A stretch of DNA of 64,000 nucleotides from Blastochloris sulfoviridis (GCF_008630065.1 NZ_VWPL01000002.1:124001-188000), one strand, 5' to 3'. Shown: positions 34,953-45,424, numbered from the stretch's first letter. Made by a program: numbers and translations. Notes: a model not told the origin generated them from the sequence alone.

Positions 34953-35602
34953 CCATTGGGAGTATCGGTTGCCGCCGGACGTGCGGCGGACACAGCGGGT
35001 CGAAGCGGTCAGGCCGCCGGAAGGGGGGAGACCACCGGGCTCGCGGTTCCAGGTCGAGGGTTCAGCCGGAGAGGCCGAAGGCGGGACGATCGAGCGGGGC
35101 GGTGTTCGCGGTGGCAGTGTCGGGCGGACGGTGGCCGGTCCCGGAGGGACGGTTCTGGAGGGGGGGCTTGACAGCGTGGTTGACGGGGTGGTTCCGGCGA
35201 CGTGGTGTCGAGAGCTTCGGTTCCGGGTGTTGGATTCGGGCAGGAGCCGGGATGCGTCACCGGAGTGCTGAAACCCGGCGGGGTTCATAGGACGCCGGGT
35301 GGAGTGCCTGCCCATTGCAGGATCGACGGACCGGTTGCGGTCCCGGGATGCTCGCGCCGGCAGGGAGGTTGAAGACGAAATCGAAGACAGCGTGTGCCGC
35401 ACGCCGCTCTTGCGGATCCAAAGACGGCGTGCGGAAAGAGTGAAGCGGCGGACGTTGGGCCGGGGAGGATAGCCGGCAAATCGTCGGCGTCTCCCAAGAT
35501 CGACCCGGTTTTCAAGATCGATCCGATCCTCGAAAGTGGCCGATTGGTTCGGACCGTCCGGCGCACCGGACGCCGAGGGGGACCGTGAGCGGAGGGCTGT
35601 GC

Positions 35603-36724
35603 TCAGGACAGGCGCAGGCCGGGCACCGCCAGCGGGTTGTCGATGAGTGCCGTGGCATCCGGCGTGTCGATCTGCGGCTCGCCGAGGAATGCCGCAAACA
35701 GGCGGCGGACCACGGAGGCGTCGAGGTCGCGGGCGATCAGAACGAGCCGGGTGCGCGCGTCGCCGTCCGGCCAGGCCGGCAGCGTCAGCGGCGGGTGGAA
35801 GATGTGCTGGACGCCGTGCAGCACGACCGGCGTGTCCGGATGCTCTGCGAGCTTCACCACCCCCTTGAAGCGGAGAAGGTTCGGGCCGTGCGCGGCCCGC
35901 AGGAGATCGACGAACCCGTCGAGTGCGGCACTTGAAATCGCCCGCTCGGTGGTGACGGTGAAGGCGCGGATGCGCTCGTCGTGGCGGTTCGGGCTGTCGC
36001 AGCGGCCCTGCGCCTCCGCGGCGGCGACCGATTCGTCCGACAGCCAGCGCATGACGTCGCTGGGCTTGCTCGCCGGATCGAAGGGCCCGGCGCCGAGCAG
36101 CGCCGCGGGGGTGGCCTCGCCAGCCGCCGCGTCGAACCTCAGCGCTCCCGGCGCCAGCCGATCGAGGCGGGCGAGCAGGCCGTGGAACGCGGCGCGGATG
36201 GCGCCGGTGACGAGGTCGGTCTTGGTCAGCACGATGCGGTCGGCCACCGCCACCTGCTTCACGGCCTCGGGGTGGGTGTTGAGCGTCGCCGCGCCATTGA
36301 TGGCGTCGACAACGGTGACGACGCCGTCCAGCCGGTAGCGCTGGACGAGATAGGGGTGCGCCATCAAGGTGTGCAGCACCGGGGCCGGGTCGGCCAGCCC
36401 GGTGGTCTCGATCGCGACGCGGGCGATCGGCGGGGCGCGGCCATTGTCGATCCGCCGCAGCAGATCCTCCAGCGCCGACACCAGCTCGCCGCGCACGCTG
36501 CAGCACAGGCAGCCCGACGACAGCAGCACGACGCCCTCGTCGACGTGCTCGACCAGGAGATGGTCGAGGGCGATCTCGCCGAACTCGTTGATCAGCACCG
36601 CGGTGTCGGCCATCGCCGGATCGTGCAGCAGGCGGTTGAGCAGCGTCGTCTTGCCGGCGCCGAGAAAGCCGGTCAGCACGGTCACCGGCAGGGGGGCCGG
36701 ACGAGGGGTCATCTCAACATCCAT
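35603..36724 (-). CDS. CobW/COG0523 family GTPase, metal-chaperone type
   Basis: Members are G3E GTPases that insert or deliver zinc, cobalt or other metals. The 373-residue protein has a G1 loop [16 protein letters not shown] (about 18-33), the [12 protein letters not shown]3-like segment, SKPSDVM and TKTD (G4, VLTKTDLV). [13 protein letters not shown] (about 71-81) holds the CxCC metal-binding motif. A C-terminal CobW domain ([30 protein letters not shown]) follows. The target metal is unknown; it is not next to cobalamin or zinc-uptake genes. The first ATG at 36724 is used; ATG 36712 is equally possible because neither has a clear ribosome-binding site. Confidence 0.92.
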   Translation of the reverse strand: MDVEMTPRPAPLPVTVLTGFLGAGKTTLLNRLLHDPAMADTAVLINEFGEIALDHLLVEHVDEGVVLLSSGCLCCSVRGELVSALEDLLRRIDNGRAPPIARVAIETTGLADPAPVLHTLMAHPYLVQRYRLDGVVTVVDAINGAATLNTHPEAVKQVAVADRIVLTKTDLVTGAIRAAFHGLLARLDRLAPGALRFDAAAGEATPAALLGAGPFDPASKPSDVMRWLSDESVAAAEAQGRCDSPNRHDERIRAFTVTTERAISSAALDGFVDLLRAAHGPNLLRFKGVVKLAEHPDTPVVLHGVQHIFHPPLTLPAWPDGDARTRLVLIARDLDASVVRRLFAAFLGEPQIDTPDATALIDNPLAVPGLRLS

Positions 36725-36809
36725 TCGCGAAAAGTGCAGCGCCGTGTGCGCCAAGCCGCAGGCGGCTCGTGCGGTTTCCGGCATTCCGGCGTGACCGGTC
36801 GGCCCCGCC

Positions 36810-38171
36810 TCAGTTGCTGCGCGGCCGCGGCCGCGGAACCGGTACGCTGGCTGTGCCGCCGCCGGGGGCATAGGCCGAGAGGTTGGGAATGGCCGGTGTT
36901 ATGGGCTTTGTCAGCGGCAAGGGTGCGCCGCCGGCCGCCACGCTTGCCGCGACCGCCCGGCCGTCGGGATTGAGACGGCGGGGGGCTGCTGCGAGCGTCG
37001 CCGGGGTGGAGGCGATCCCGGCCAGCAGGGTGTCGCCGCGCGCCGGGCCGACATAGACCGGCACCGCCGGACGGATCACCACCGGCCCGAGCAGGCTCGG
37101 TCGCGCCACCTTGCCGGGCTTGGCCGCGCCTGCGCCGGCCGCATTTGCACTGGCCGCCGCCGACCGGTCGCCGCGTATGGTGGCGTAGATGTCGTCGGGG
37201 TCGGAGGTGGTCCTGGGCACCGCCGCGCCCGCCGGCTCGTCGTCGGTGTCCTCGGCCTGCTTGCGGCCCTTGCCGCACACCACGTCGCTGATATTGGCCG
37301 GCCCGCCGCCGGTGTTGGAAATCGACTCGACGCTGGACGAGGACTCGAACAGGCTGAAGCGCGGCTGGAACCCCTTCTCCAGCAGGGCGGCGGCGGTCTC
37401 GTTGCGCTCGTTCGCCGTGGCGCCGCCGAACACCACCGCGATCAGCCGCTTGCCGCCGCGCGTCGCAGTCACGACCACATTGAAGCCCGAGGCGCAGATG
37501 AAGCCGGTCTTCATCCCGTCCGTGCCGTCGTAGCGGTGCAGCAAGGCGTTGTGGTTGCGCATCTTGATCTTGCCGAGCTGGATCGCCGGAATGCGGAACA
37601 GCGCCTCGGCCTGCGGAAACTCGTGGATCAGCGCGCGGGTCAGCACCGCCATATCGCGCGCGGTGGTGTACTGCTCGGCGTCGGGCAGGCCGTGCGGATT
37701 GACGAAGTTCGACCCGCTCATGCCGAGCCGCTGGGCATAGGCGTTCATGTCGGCAGCAAAGCCTGCGACCGAGCCGCCCAGCGTCTCGGCGACGGCGACG
37801 GCGACGTCGTTGGCCGACTTCACCATCAGCATGCGCAGGGCGTTCTCCAGCGTGATCTGCGTGCCGGCCTTGAAGCCCATCTTGGAGGGGGACTGCGCCA
37901 CCGCATTGTCCGAGAAGGTGACGATCGTCTCCGGCCAGGCGCGGCCATCGCGGATGCGGGCGAGCGCCACATAGGTGGTCATCAGCTTGGTGACCGAGGC
38001 GGGATACCAGGGCCGTCCGGCCTCGCGCTGCTGCAGAACCTGACCGCTGTCGGCCTCAACCAGCAAAGCCGGCGCCGCGCCGGCTGGGGCGGCCGCGAGA
38101 AGCACTCCGGCCGCGGCGAGCCAGCAAACCGAACGAGAATGACAAACCGAACGAGAATGTAACGTCGGCAA
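36810..38171 (-). CDS. D-alanyl-D-alanine carboxypeptidase (penicillin-binding protein 5/6 type)
   Basis: The 453-residue enzyme trims pentapeptide side chains of peptidoglycan in the periplasm. Active-site motifs: SVTK (Ser about 59, Lys about 62), SAN in [14 protein letters not shown], and KTG in [13 protein letters not shown]. The start is TTG 38171, 6 bases after AGGAG; no ATG exists between it and the signal peptide, and upstream frames lack family likeness. The signal region contains a directly repeated hexapeptide, HSRSVC twice, before the hydrophobic stretch [16 protein letters not shown]. After the catalytic domain come about 170 residues rich in Ala, Pro and Gly without a recognised domain, instead of the beta-domain of PBP5. 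That tail may reach across the periplasm (inference). Confidence 0.92.
   Translation of the reverse strand: MPTLHSRSVCHSRSVCWLAAAGVLLAAAPAGAAPALLVEADSGQVLQQREAGRPWYPASVTKLMTTYVALARIRDGRAWPETIVTFSDNAVAQSPSKMGFKAGTQITLENALRMLMVKSANDVAVAVAETLGGSVAGFAADMNAYAQRLGMSGSNFVNPHGLPDAEQYTTARDMAVLTRALIHEFPQAEALFRIPAIQLGKIKMRNHNALLHRYDGTDGMKTGFICASGFNVVVTATRGGKRLIAVVFGGATANERNETAAALLEKGFQPRFSLFESSSSVESISNTGGGPANISDVVCGKGRKQAEDTDDEPAGAAVPRTTSDPDDIYATIRGDRSAAASANAAGAGAAKPGKVARPSLLGPVVIRPAVPVYVGPARGDTLLAGIASTPATLAAAPRRLNPDGRAVAASVAAGGAPLPLTKPITPAIPNLSAYAPGGGTASVPVPRPRPRSN
38124..38159 (-). repeat. 18-bp tandem duplication in the carboxypeptidase signal sequence
   Basis: Plus-strand units gcaaaccgaacgagaatg (38124-38141) and acaaaccgaacgagaatg (38142-38159) differ by one base. 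They encode the two HSRSVC copies and sit directly after the TTG start region. Confidence 0.85.
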
Positions 38172-38600
38172 GACCTCGCTCCTGTTCCGGCACTGTCCGT
38201 TGATGCGCGAATTGGCCCGCGCCACTGCCGTCCCGGTCAAGCTTCCGCCGGCCGGCAGCCCGCCGCATGGAGCGGGCACAACACGCCTTTCTAGCCCATT
38301 TGGACCGGGGCGCAAACCGCGCCGGCCGGGCGGCAGACACGCTGTGGGCGAGATGCGGTTTGCGCGCAACAGCGCCGGATCTGGGGTATACAACGCTGGA
38401 ACGGCCCGTTGCACCGGCCGCCGGAGCCGCTCGTGTGCCGTGCGAACGCGCCCGGTGCGGTTTCCGGTCGATCGCTTCGGGTACCGGAAACGATCCCGCC
38501 GAAAAACCCATGTTCGGATCCGGGTGTTGCGGCGAACCGAACGCGAAGCTCCGGCTTGGTCCGCCGGACCTTGCATGACGCTGCGGAGCGGCCGACGCGA
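38172..38600. other. Divergent region between carboxypeptidase and EamA genes, with family C repeat
   Basis: An inverted copy of the family C repeat lies at about 38456-38545 (GGTTTCCGGTCGATCG...CCGGAAACGATCCCGCCGAAAA). The part from 38172 to 38450 shows no clear promoter or gene. The divergent promoters should lie here. Confidence 0.55.
38456..38545 (-). repeat. Dispersed repeat, family C, inverted copy
   Basis: CGGTTTCCGGTCGATCGCTTCGGGTACCGG...GATCCCGCCGAAAAACCC is the reverse complement of the family C pattern at 24786-24884. It contains GTTTCCGGTCGATCGCTTCGGGTACCGGAAAC, which is itself a partial palindrome. Confidence 0.6.
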
Positions 38601-39497
38601 ATGGCCTTCGAACTCCTGTGGATACCGGCGACCCTGTTCGCCGCCGCCACCCAGACCGCCCGCAACGTGCTGCAGCGAAACCTCACCGACAGCCTCGGCA
38701 CGGTCGGCGCGACGCTGGTGCGCTTCCTCTACGGCCTGCCGTTCTCGCTCCTGTTCCTGGCGCTGGTCGCGGCCGGCTCGGGCGCGCTGCCGCCGCTGCC
38801 GGGGCAGGGGGCGCTGGCCTGGGCCGCGTGCGGCGGACTCGCCCAGATCGGCGGCACGGCGATGATGCTGGCGGCGATGCGGCGCCGCTCGTTCGCCGTC
38901 ACCATCGCCATGCTGAAGGCCGAGCCGGTGCTGGTGGCGCTGGCGGGCGTCTACATGCTGAACGACCTGCCGAGCGTCGCCGACGCCGCCGGCATTGCAA
39001 CCGCCACCTGCGGCGTGGTGCTGGTGTCGCTGTCGCCAACGCGCGGCCGTGGCGGCGGGGCCGATCCCGGCGCGGCGGGCCTCGGGCTCGCCGCGGGGGC
39101 GCTGTTCGCGGTCGCGGCGGTCGGCTTCCGTGGGGCCATCCTGGCGGTGCCGGCGGCCAATGCGGTGCTGGCGGCGTCCACCATCCTGGTCGTGGCGCTC
39201 GCCTTCCAGACGGCAGTTCTCGTGTTTTGGCTGATGATTGCCGACCGCCCACGGTTGGCCGCGACGCTCGCGGCCTGGCGGGCGTCGCTGGCGGCCGGCT
39301 TCACCGGGGCGCTGGCCTCGCAGTTCTGGTACATCGGCTTCGCCCTCACCTCGGCCGCCAATGTCCGCACCCTGGCGCTGGTCGAGGTGCCGTTCGCGCA
39401 CGTCGTGTCCGGCCGGCTGCACGAGGCGGTGTCGCGGCGCGAGATCGCCGGCATGGTGCTGATCGTGGCGGGGGTGGCGGTGCTGCTGCTGGGCTGA
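38601..39497 (+). CDS. EamA/DMT-family transporter
   Basis: A 298-residue inner-membrane protein with ten predicted helices in two EamA-type halves. The first half has ATLVRFLYGLPFSLLFLALVAA and SFAVTIAMLKAEPVLVALAGVYML; the second ends ANVRTLALVEVPFAHVVSGRLHEAVSRREIAGMVLIVAGVAVLLL. The conserved E-P motif in the fourth helix and E-P/V in the ninth are present. DMT carriers export amino acids, nucleosides or drugs; the substrate is unknown. ATG 38601 is used although the open frame extends 64 codons further; conserved sequence begins here. It precedes ugd by 114 bases. Confidence 0.87.
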   Translation: MAFELLWIPATLFAAATQTARNVLQRNLTDSLGTVGATLVRFLYGLPFSLLFLALVAAGSGALPPLPGQGALAWAACGGLAQIGGTAMMLAAMRRRSFAVTIAMLKAEPVLVALAGVYMLNDLPSVADAAGIATATCGVVLVSLSPTRGRGGGADPGAAGLGLAAGALFAVAAVGFRGAILAVPAANAVLAASTILVVALAFQTAVLVFWLMIADRPRLAATLAAWRASLAAGFTGALASQFWYIGFALTSAANVRTLALVEVPFAHVVSGRLHEAVSRREIAGMVLIVAGVAVLLLG

Positions 39498-39611
39498 TGC
39501 GGCAGATCATCCTGTGGTGGCGCCAAGGCCGATCTCGCCTTCCGCCGCCGCCATTGCTAGAACGTGGCCTCTGTCCGGCTTGGGCGCCGGCTGCAGCGGG
39601 GAGTCGAGCCG

Positions 39612-40916
39612 ATGCGGGTCGCAATGATCGGAACGGGCTATGTCGGGCTGGTATCCGGCGCCTGCTTCGCCGATTTCGGCCATCAGGTGGTGTGCGTCGA
39701 CAAGGATGCCGGCAAGATCGCTGCGCTGGAGCGTGGCGTGATGCCGATCTACGAGCCGGGGCTCGAAGATCTGGTGGCGAACAACGTCAAGGCCGGCCGG
39801 CTGTCGTTTGCCACCGCCCTCGCCGAGCCGGTGCAGAATGCCGATGCGGTGTTCATCGCCGTCGGCACGCCGTCGCGCCGCGGCGACGGCCACGCGGACC
39901 TGTCCTACGTCTATGCCGCCGCCCGCGAGATCGCGGCGAGCCTGTCCGGCTACACGGTCGTCGTCACCAAGTCGACCGTGCCGGTCGGCACCGGCGACGA
40001 GGTCGAGCGCGTCATCCGCGAGGCCCGGCCCGATGCCGATTTCGCGGTGGTCTCCAACCCGGAATTCCTGCGCGAGGGCGCGGCGATCTCCGACTTCAAG
40101 CGGCCGGACCGCATCGTCGTCGGCACCGAGGATCCGCGCGCCCGCGAGGTGATGGCCGAGCTCTACCGGCCGCTCTATCTCAACGCCGCGCCGCTCCTCT
40201 ACACCCAGCGCCGCACCTCGGAGCTGATCAAGTACGCCGCCAACGCCTTCCTGGCGATGAAGATCACCTTCATCAACGAAATCGCCGATCTGTGCGAGCA
40301 GGTCGGCGCCAATGTGCAGGAGGTGGCGCGCGGCATCGGCCTCGACAACCGCATCGGCTCGAAGTTCCTGCACGCCGGGCCGGGCTATGGCGGCTCGTGC
40401 TTTCCCAAGGACACCCAGGCGCTGGTCAAGACGGCGCAGGATGCCGGCGTGCCGCTGCGCATCGTCGAGACGGTGGTGGCGGTCAACGATGTGCGTAAGC
40501 GCGCCATGGCCCGCAAGGTGATCGCGGCACTCGGCGGCGCGCCGCGCGGCCGCACCGCGGCGGTGCTGGGGCTCACCTTCAAGCCCAACACCGACGACAT
40601 GCGCGATTCGCCCGCGCTCGCCATCGTCACCGCGCTCGAGGATGCCGGGGTGACGGTGCGCGCCTTCGACCCCGAGGGCATGGAGCATGCCCGCGCGCTG
40701 CTGCCCAACGTCACCTATTGCGAGGGCCCCTATCAGGCCGCCGAGGGCGCCGACGTGCTGGTGATCGTCACCGAATGGGACGCCTTCCGTGCGCTCGATT
40801 TCGCCCGGCTCAAGACCATCATGAACCAGCCGGCGCTGGTCGATCTGCGCAACATCTACCGTCCGGACGACGTCGCCAAGGCCGGCTTCACCTATACCTG
40901 CGTCGGGCGCGTCTGA
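39612..40916 (+). CDS. ugd: UDP-glucose 6-dehydrogenase
   Basis: The enzyme oxidises UDP-glucose to UDP-glucuronate, a precursor for exopolysaccharide, capsule and lipid A modification. The 434-residue protein shows the N-terminal NAD motif GTGYVGLVSGACFADFG, the conserved KSTVPVGTG and SNPEFLREGAAI. The catalytic Cys is in GPGYGGSCFPKDT (about residue 260), and the C-terminal domain has GLTFKPNTDDMRDSPA. The nearest UDP-glucose source in this window is Pgm at 46-47.7 kb, which supplies glucose-1-phosphate. The ATG 39612 start has GGAGTCGAGCC upstream. Confidence 0.97.
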   Translation: MRVAMIGTGYVGLVSGACFADFGHQVVCVDKDAGKIAALERGVMPIYEPGLEDLVANNVKAGRLSFATALAEPVQNADAVFIAVGTPSRRGDGHADLSYVYAAAREIAASLSGYTVVVTKSTVPVGTGDEVERVIREARPDADFAVVSNPEFLREGAAISDFKRPDRIVVGTEDPRAREVMAELYRPLYLNAAPLLYTQRRTSELIKYAANAFLAMKITFINEIADLCEQVGANVQEVARGIGLDNRIGSKFLHAGPGYGGSCFPKDTQALVKTAQDAGVPLRIVETVVAVNDVRKRAMARKVIAALGGAPRGRTAAVLGLTFKPNTDDMRDSPALAIVTALEDAGVTVRAFDPEGMEHARALLPNVTYCEGPYQAAEGADVLVIVTEWDAFRALDFARLKTIMNQPALVDLRNIYRPDDVAKAGFTYTCVGRV

Positions 40917-40920
40917 GCGG

Positions 40921-43401
40921 GTGCGCACGGACGCGATGGCGGGAGGCTCGCTCCCGGTCGACGAGGCGCTGCCGGCGCTGACCGCAGCGCTTCGCCAGCG
41001 CGCGAACGCCGTGCTGGTGGCGCCGCCCGGCGCCGGCAAGACCACGCGCGTGCCGCTGGTGCTGCTCGGCGAGGATTGGGCAGCCGGCAAACGAATCCTG
41101 CTTCTGGAGCCGCGGCGTCTCGCCGCCCGTGCGGCGGCCGCCCGCATGGCGGCGACGATCGGCGAGCGGGTCGGCGACACGGTGGGCTTGCGCGTCCGGT
41201 TCGCCTCGCAGGTCTCCGCCCGCACCCGGCTGGAGGTGATCACCGAGGGCGTGTTCACCCGGCTGGTCCTCGACGACCCGACGCTGGAGGGCGTCGCGGC
41301 GGTGATCTTCGACGAGTATCACGAGCGCTCGCTCGATGCCGATCTCGGCCTCGCGCTGGCGCTCGACGCCCAAGGCGCGCTTCGCCCTGATCTCAAGCTG
41401 CTGGCGATGTCGGCGACGCTGGATGGCGCCCGCGTCGCCCGCCTGCTCGGCGATGCGGCGAAGGTGGAGAGCGAAGGCCGCGCCTTTCCGGTCGAGACCC
41501 GCTATGTCGGCCGCAATCCGGCGCTGCGGCTGGAGGAGGAGGTCGCGGCGTGCGTGCGCCGCGCGCTGGCGGAGGAAGACGGCTCGCTCCTGGTGTTCCT
41601 GCCGGGCGCTGCCGAGATCCGCCGCGTCGCCGACCGCCTCGGCGAGAGCGTGCGCGACCCGGCGGTCGACATCGCCCCGCTCTACGGTGCGCTCGATGCC
41701 GCGGCGCAGGACCGGGCGGTCGAGCCGTCGCCGAAGGGCCGGCGCAAGGTGGTGCTGGCGACCTCGATCGCCGAGACCAGCCTGACCATCGCGGGCGTGC
41801 GGGGCGTCATCGATTGCGGGCTCGCCCGGGTGCCGCGCTATGAGCCCGACGTCGGCCTGACGCGGCTTGAGACCGTGCGGGTGTCGCGGGCCGCCGCCGA
41901 CCAGCGGCGCGGCCGCGCTGGGCGCACCGAGCCCGGCGTGTGCTGGCGGCTGTGGGACGAGCCGCAGACCATGAGCCTGCCGGCCTTCGCCACCCCGGAA
42001 ATCCTGGCCGCCGACTTGGCCTCGCTGGTGCTCGATCTCGCCGCCTGGGGCGTCACCGACCCGACGACGCTGTCCTGGCTCGACCCGCCGCCGGCCGCGG
42101 CCTGGGCCGAGGCCCGCGCGTTGCTCGTCGATCTCGACGCGCTCGATGCCGGGGGGCGGCTGACCGAGGAGGGGCGGGCGCTGCGCCGCCTGCCGCTGCA
42201 TCCGCGGCTTGCCCGCATGGTGGTGGACGGCGCCCGTGCCGGCGCGGCGGGGCTGGCCGCAGAGGCCGCCGCCATCCTGTCGGAACGCGGCCTTGGCGCC
42301 GACGACGTCGATGTCGATAGCCGGCTACAATCCTTCCGGCGCGACCGGTCTCGCCGGGCCGAGGACGCGCGACGGGCCGCGGCCGGCTGGGCGCGGCTTG
42401 CCGGTGGGTCGTCGAAAGGGCAGGCCCCCGCCTTGTCGCCGGCGCTGCTGCTGGCGCTGGCCTATCCCGACCGCCTCGCCAAGGCGCGCGGCCGGCCCGG
42501 CGCCTTCCTGCTCGCCAATGGCCGTGGCGCCGGGCTCGATCCGGCGCACGCGCTGGCCAAGAGCCCGTTCCTGGCGGTCGGCGAACTGGCCGGGGCGGCG
42601 GCCGAGCCGCGCATCCTCATCGCCGGTGCGCTCGACCTTGCCGATATCGAGACGCATTTCGCGGCACACATCGTCGGCCGCACCGAGCTGGTCTTCGACC
42701 AGGGCGCGGCGGCGCTGCGGGCGCGCCGTGTCCGCCGGCTCGGCGCGCTCGTGCTCGCCGAGGCGCCGCTGCCGGTGCCAGGCGATGACGCCGCCGCCCG
42801 CGCGCTGGCCGAGGGCATCGCGAAGCTCGGGCTCGCCCGCCTGCCCTGGACCAAGGCGCTCCTGCAATGGCGCGACCGCGTCGCCTTCCTGCGCAAGGCG
42901 GAAGGCGAGGGGTGGCCGGATCTCGCCGACGCCGCCCTCGCCGCCACCGCCGGCGACTGGCTGGCGCCGTATCTCGTCGGCAAGAGCGCGCTGGCCGACA
43001 TCGGCGCCGACACGCTGGCGACGGCGCTGCACGCGCTGGTGCCCTGGGATCTGGCGCGCCGGCTCGACGCCGAGGCGCCGACTCATTTTGTCGCCCCAAC
43101 CGGCTCGCGCCTCGCCGTCGACTATGCCGCCGAGGCCGGGCCCACCGTGTCGGTGCGGGTGCAGGAGCTGTTCGGCCTTTCCACCCATCCGGCGCTGGCC
43201 GGCGGCCGGGTGCCGCTGGTGCTGGAATTGCTGTCGCCCGCCCACCGGCCGATCCAGGTGACGCGTGACCTGCCGGGCTTCTGGACCGGCTCGTGGAGCG
43301 CGGTGCGGGCCGACATGCGGGGCCGCTACCCCAAGCACCCCTGGCCGGAGGATCCGGCGGCGGCCGTGCCCACCACCCGCGCCAAGCCCCGCGGCACTTG
43401 A
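40921..43401 (+). CDS. hrpB: ATP-dependent RNA helicase HrpB
   Basis: An 826-residue DEAH-box helicase of the HrpB type. Motif I is GAGKTTRVPL (about 37), motif Ia includes LEPRRLAARAAA, motif II is DEYHERSLDADL (about 131), motif III is SATLDG, motif V is ATSIAETSLTIAGVRGVIDCG and motif VI is QRRGRAGRTEPGVCWRLW. The C-terminal HrpB domain follows (ALDLADIETHF and GRYPKHPWPEDP). Its cellular target is not well defined in bacteria. The frame begins with GTG at 40921, 5 bases after the ugd stop; ATG 40936 is an equally possible start. Confidence 0.95.
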   Translation: MRTDAMAGGSLPVDEALPALTAALRQRANAVLVAPPGAGKTTRVPLVLLGEDWAAGKRILLLEPRRLAARAAAARMAATIGERVGDTVGLRVRFASQVSARTRLEVITEGVFTRLVLDDPTLEGVAAVIFDEYHERSLDADLGLALALDAQGALRPDLKLLAMSATLDGARVARLLGDAAKVESEGRAFPVETRYVGRNPALRLEEEVAACVRRALAEEDGSLLVFLPGAAEIRRVADRLGESVRDPAVDIAPLYGALDAAAQDRAVEPSPKGRRKVVLATSIAETSLTIAGVRGVIDCGLARVPRYEPDVGLTRLETVRVSRAAADQRRGRAGRTEPGVCWRLWDEPQTMSLPAFATPEILAADLASLVLDLAAWGVTDPTTLSWLDPPPAAAWAEARALLVDLDALDAGGRLTEEGRALRRLPLHPRLARMVVDGARAGAAGLAAEAAAILSERGLGADDVDVDSRLQSFRRDRSRRAEDARRAAAGWARLAGGSSKGQAPALSPALLLALAYPDRLAKARGRPGAFLLANGRGAGLDPAHALAKSPFLAVGELAGAAAEPRILIAGALDLADIETHFAAHIVGRTELVFDQGAAALRARRVRRLGALVLAEAPLPVPGDDAAARALAEGIAKLGLARLPWTKALLQWRDRVAFLRKAEGEGWPDLADAALAATAGDWLAPYLVGKSALADIGADTLATALHALVPWDLARRLDAEAPTHFVAPTGSRLAVDYAAEAGPTVSVRVQELFGLSTHPALAGGRVPLVLELLSPAHRPIQVTRDLPGFWTGSWSAVRADMRGRYPKHPWPEDPAAAVPTTRAKPRGT

Positions 43402-43625
43402 GCGCGGCCGATCACATGCGCGTGTTCGTTGTAAGAAGAGTCTGCACCCTCAGCGCGTATTGCGTAGCGTAATGCTGTTTCAGCGCGTGGCGATTGCTCG
43501 ATATTATTTTGCGGTGCGAAAGTATTAGGCGCCAATGTTCCCCTCTGTAACCATTCATACAGGGATTTGAGTCCCTAATCCGGGATCGGCCCTGCCTCCG
43601 GGGGTCGCCTGTACGGGGAACTGCC

Positions 43626-45293
43626 ATGCGCCTGGGTGTGCGAGGACGTCTTTATCTGTTGGTTGGCCTGTTCGCACTGGGGTGCGGCATCCTCGCGGGT
43701 GCAATGGTCTGGCTGCAACGCGGACAATTGGTGGAAGCCCGCCGTGTCCAGCTTGAGGCGCTGGTCCAGTCCACCCTCGGCATTCTCGACGCCTATGACA
43801 AGCTCGCCAAGTCCGGCGCCATGGCCGAGGACAAGGCCCGCGAGGCCGCCTTCACGGTGCTCGGCAACATCCGTTTCGGCGAGGGCGACTATTTCTTCGT
43901 GCAGGATCGTGAGGGCGTCATCCGGGTGCATCCCAACCCCAAGCTGGTCGGGGCGACGCTTCTCGATTTGAAGGACAGCAACGGCGTCTATTTCGGACGC
44001 CAACTGAAGGACGCGGTCGACCGTGCCGGCCAGGGCTTCGTCGATTACGCCTTCCCGCGCGCCGGCAGCGACGTGGCCGCCGACAAGACCACCTTCATCA
44101 AGCTGTTCAAGCCGTGGGGCATGGCGGTCGGCACCGGCGTCTATGTCGACGACATCAATGCCGAGGTGGCCGAGGCGGCGCTGAAGAGCGGCGCCGTGAC
44201 CCTGGTCATCGTTCTGGCGCTCGGTGCCGTGGTGTTCTGGATTGCCCGCGGCATCGCCGGGCCGCTGCAGTCGTTGCGCAAGGCGATGCTCGACCTCGCC
44301 GAAGGGCGCGACATCGCCGCCATCGACACCTCCCGCAAGGATGAGCTCGGCGAGATGGCCGGCGCGGTGCTGGTGTTCCGCGACAATGCCAGGAAGCGCG
44401 CCGAGCTGGAAGCGCAGGCCAAGGCCGAAGAGGCCGCCCGCGCCGAGCGTCAGGCGCGTATCGAGGCGGCGATCTCGACCTTCCGCGCCGACGTCCAAAC
44501 CGTGCTCGGCGCCCTCAATGTCAATGTCGAGGGGCTGGAGGCCACCGCCAAGTCGCTGACCGGCGTCTCCCAGGAGGCGAGCGAGCAGGCGGTCTCCGCC
44601 GCCGGCGCCTCCGAGCAGGCGGCGAGCAACGTCCAGAGCGTCGCTTCGGCCGCCGAGGAGCTCGGCTCCTCGGTCCAGGAGATCGCCCGCCAGGTGACCC
44701 AGGCCAACGACATCGTCACCAAGGCAGCCGCGATGGCCGAGACGACCAACGGCCAGGTCGGCGCGCTCGCCGCCTCGGCGCAGAAGATCGGCGACGTGGT
44801 GGACCTGATCCGCGCCATCGCCGAGCAGACCAATCTACTCGCGCTCAACGCCACCATCGAGGCGGCGCGCGCGGGCGAGGCCGGCCGCGGCTTCGCGGTG
44901 GTGGCGAGCGAGGTCAAGACGCTGGCCAGCCAGACCGCCAAGGCCACCGAGGACATCGGCGCCCAGGTTGCCGGCATCCAGTCGGCCACCGGCGAGGCGG
45001 TGCAGGCGATCGGCGCGATCAGCGCCACCATGGACGAGGTGCAGCGCTTCACCGCCGGCATCTCGGCGGCGGTGGAGGAGCAGGGCGCCGCCACCCACGA
45101 AATCTCGCGCAACGTCTCCGAAGCCTCGACCGGCACCGCCACGGTGGCCCAGAACGTTTCCTCCGTCACCACGGCGATCAGCGAGGCCAACCGCTCGGCC
45201 CGCCACGTGCTGGATTCGACCGGCGAACTGGCCCAGGCCGCGCAGCGGCTGCAGGGCTCGGTCGACACCTTCCTGAAGCAGGTGGCGGCCTGA
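43626..45293 (+). CDS. Methyl-accepting chemotaxis protein with single Cache domain
   Basis: The 555-residue chemoreceptor has TM1 ([21 protein letters not shown], about 9-30) and a periplasmic sCache_2-type domain (about 35-185). That domain includes [26 protein letters not shown] and FFYxF-like [18 protein letters not shown]2 ([20 protein letters not shown]) follows, then HAMP (about 212-265), a coiled coil, and the methyl-accepting bundle. The signalling tip [30 protein letters not shown] lies near 398-427. Cache domains of this kind often bind small carboxylates; the ligand is unknown. The gene stands alone. No CheB/CheR-binding pentapeptide is seen at the C-terminus. Confidence 0.95.
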   Translation: MRLGVRGRLYLLVGLFALGCGILAGAMVWLQRGQLVEARRVQLEALVQSTLGILDAYDKLAKSGAMAEDKAREAAFTVLGNIRFGEGDYFFVQDREGVIRVHPNPKLVGATLLDLKDSNGVYFGRQLKDAVDRAGQGFVDYAFPRAGSDVAADKTTFIKLFKPWGMAVGTGVYVDDINAEVAEAALKSGAVTLVIVLALGAVVFWIARGIAGPLQSLRKAMLDLAEGRDIAAIDTSRKDELGEMAGAVLVFRDNARKRAELEAQAKAEEAARAERQARIEAAISTFRADVQTVLGALNVNVEGLEATAKSLTGVSQEASEQAVSAAGASEQAASNVQSVASAAEELGSSVQEIARQVTQANDIVTKAAAMAETTNGQVGALAASAQKIGDVVDLIRAIAEQTNLLALNATIEAARAGEAGRGFAVVASEVKTLASQTAKATEDIGAQVAGIQSATGEAVQAIGAISATMDEVQRFTAGISAAVEEQGAATHEISRNVSEASTGTATVAQNVSSVTTAISEANRSARHVLDSTGELAQAAQRLQGSVDTFLKQVAA

Positions 45294-45332
45294 CCGTCTG
45301 TCCCCTGATCCTGGCCGCAAGGCCAATCCGCG

Positions 45333-45370
45333 AGCCCGCCGGATCCCCCCGTCCGGCGGGCTTTGCTTTG
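45333..45370 (+). terminator. Rho-independent terminator of the chemoreceptor gene
   Basis: AGCCCGCCGGA (45333-45343) pairs perfectly with TCCGGCGGGCT (45352-45362), followed by TTGCTTTG. It lies 40 bases after the stop codon. Confidence 0.8.
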
Positions 45371-45424
45371 GCGGGGTCTTAACGTGTGTGGGTTAGAGTG
45401 GGGCCGCCCTGGGGAGACACCGGC

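Larger units (their letters stand above)
34575..35602. other. 1-kb non-coding region with strand bias and short tandem repeats
   Basis: After the terminator hairpin (34656-34685) the plus strand is strongly purine-rich to about 35260. Short arrays occur: degenerate 15-bp units near 34733-34777 (ggaacccaaacgata type), three 13-bp units at 34914-34952 (aaatcgaacttgg) and two 18-bp units near 35497-35532 (aagatcgaycc type). All open frames are low-complexity and unsupported by ribosome-binding sites or family likeness. The region lies between converging genes. Confidence 0.6.

Noticed and set aside
34623-36506. A 627-codon open frame on the minus strand
   Set aside because: It overlaps cobW in another frame and runs through the repeat-rich gap. 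Its composition is Arg/Ala/Pro-rich and no family motif or start site was seen.
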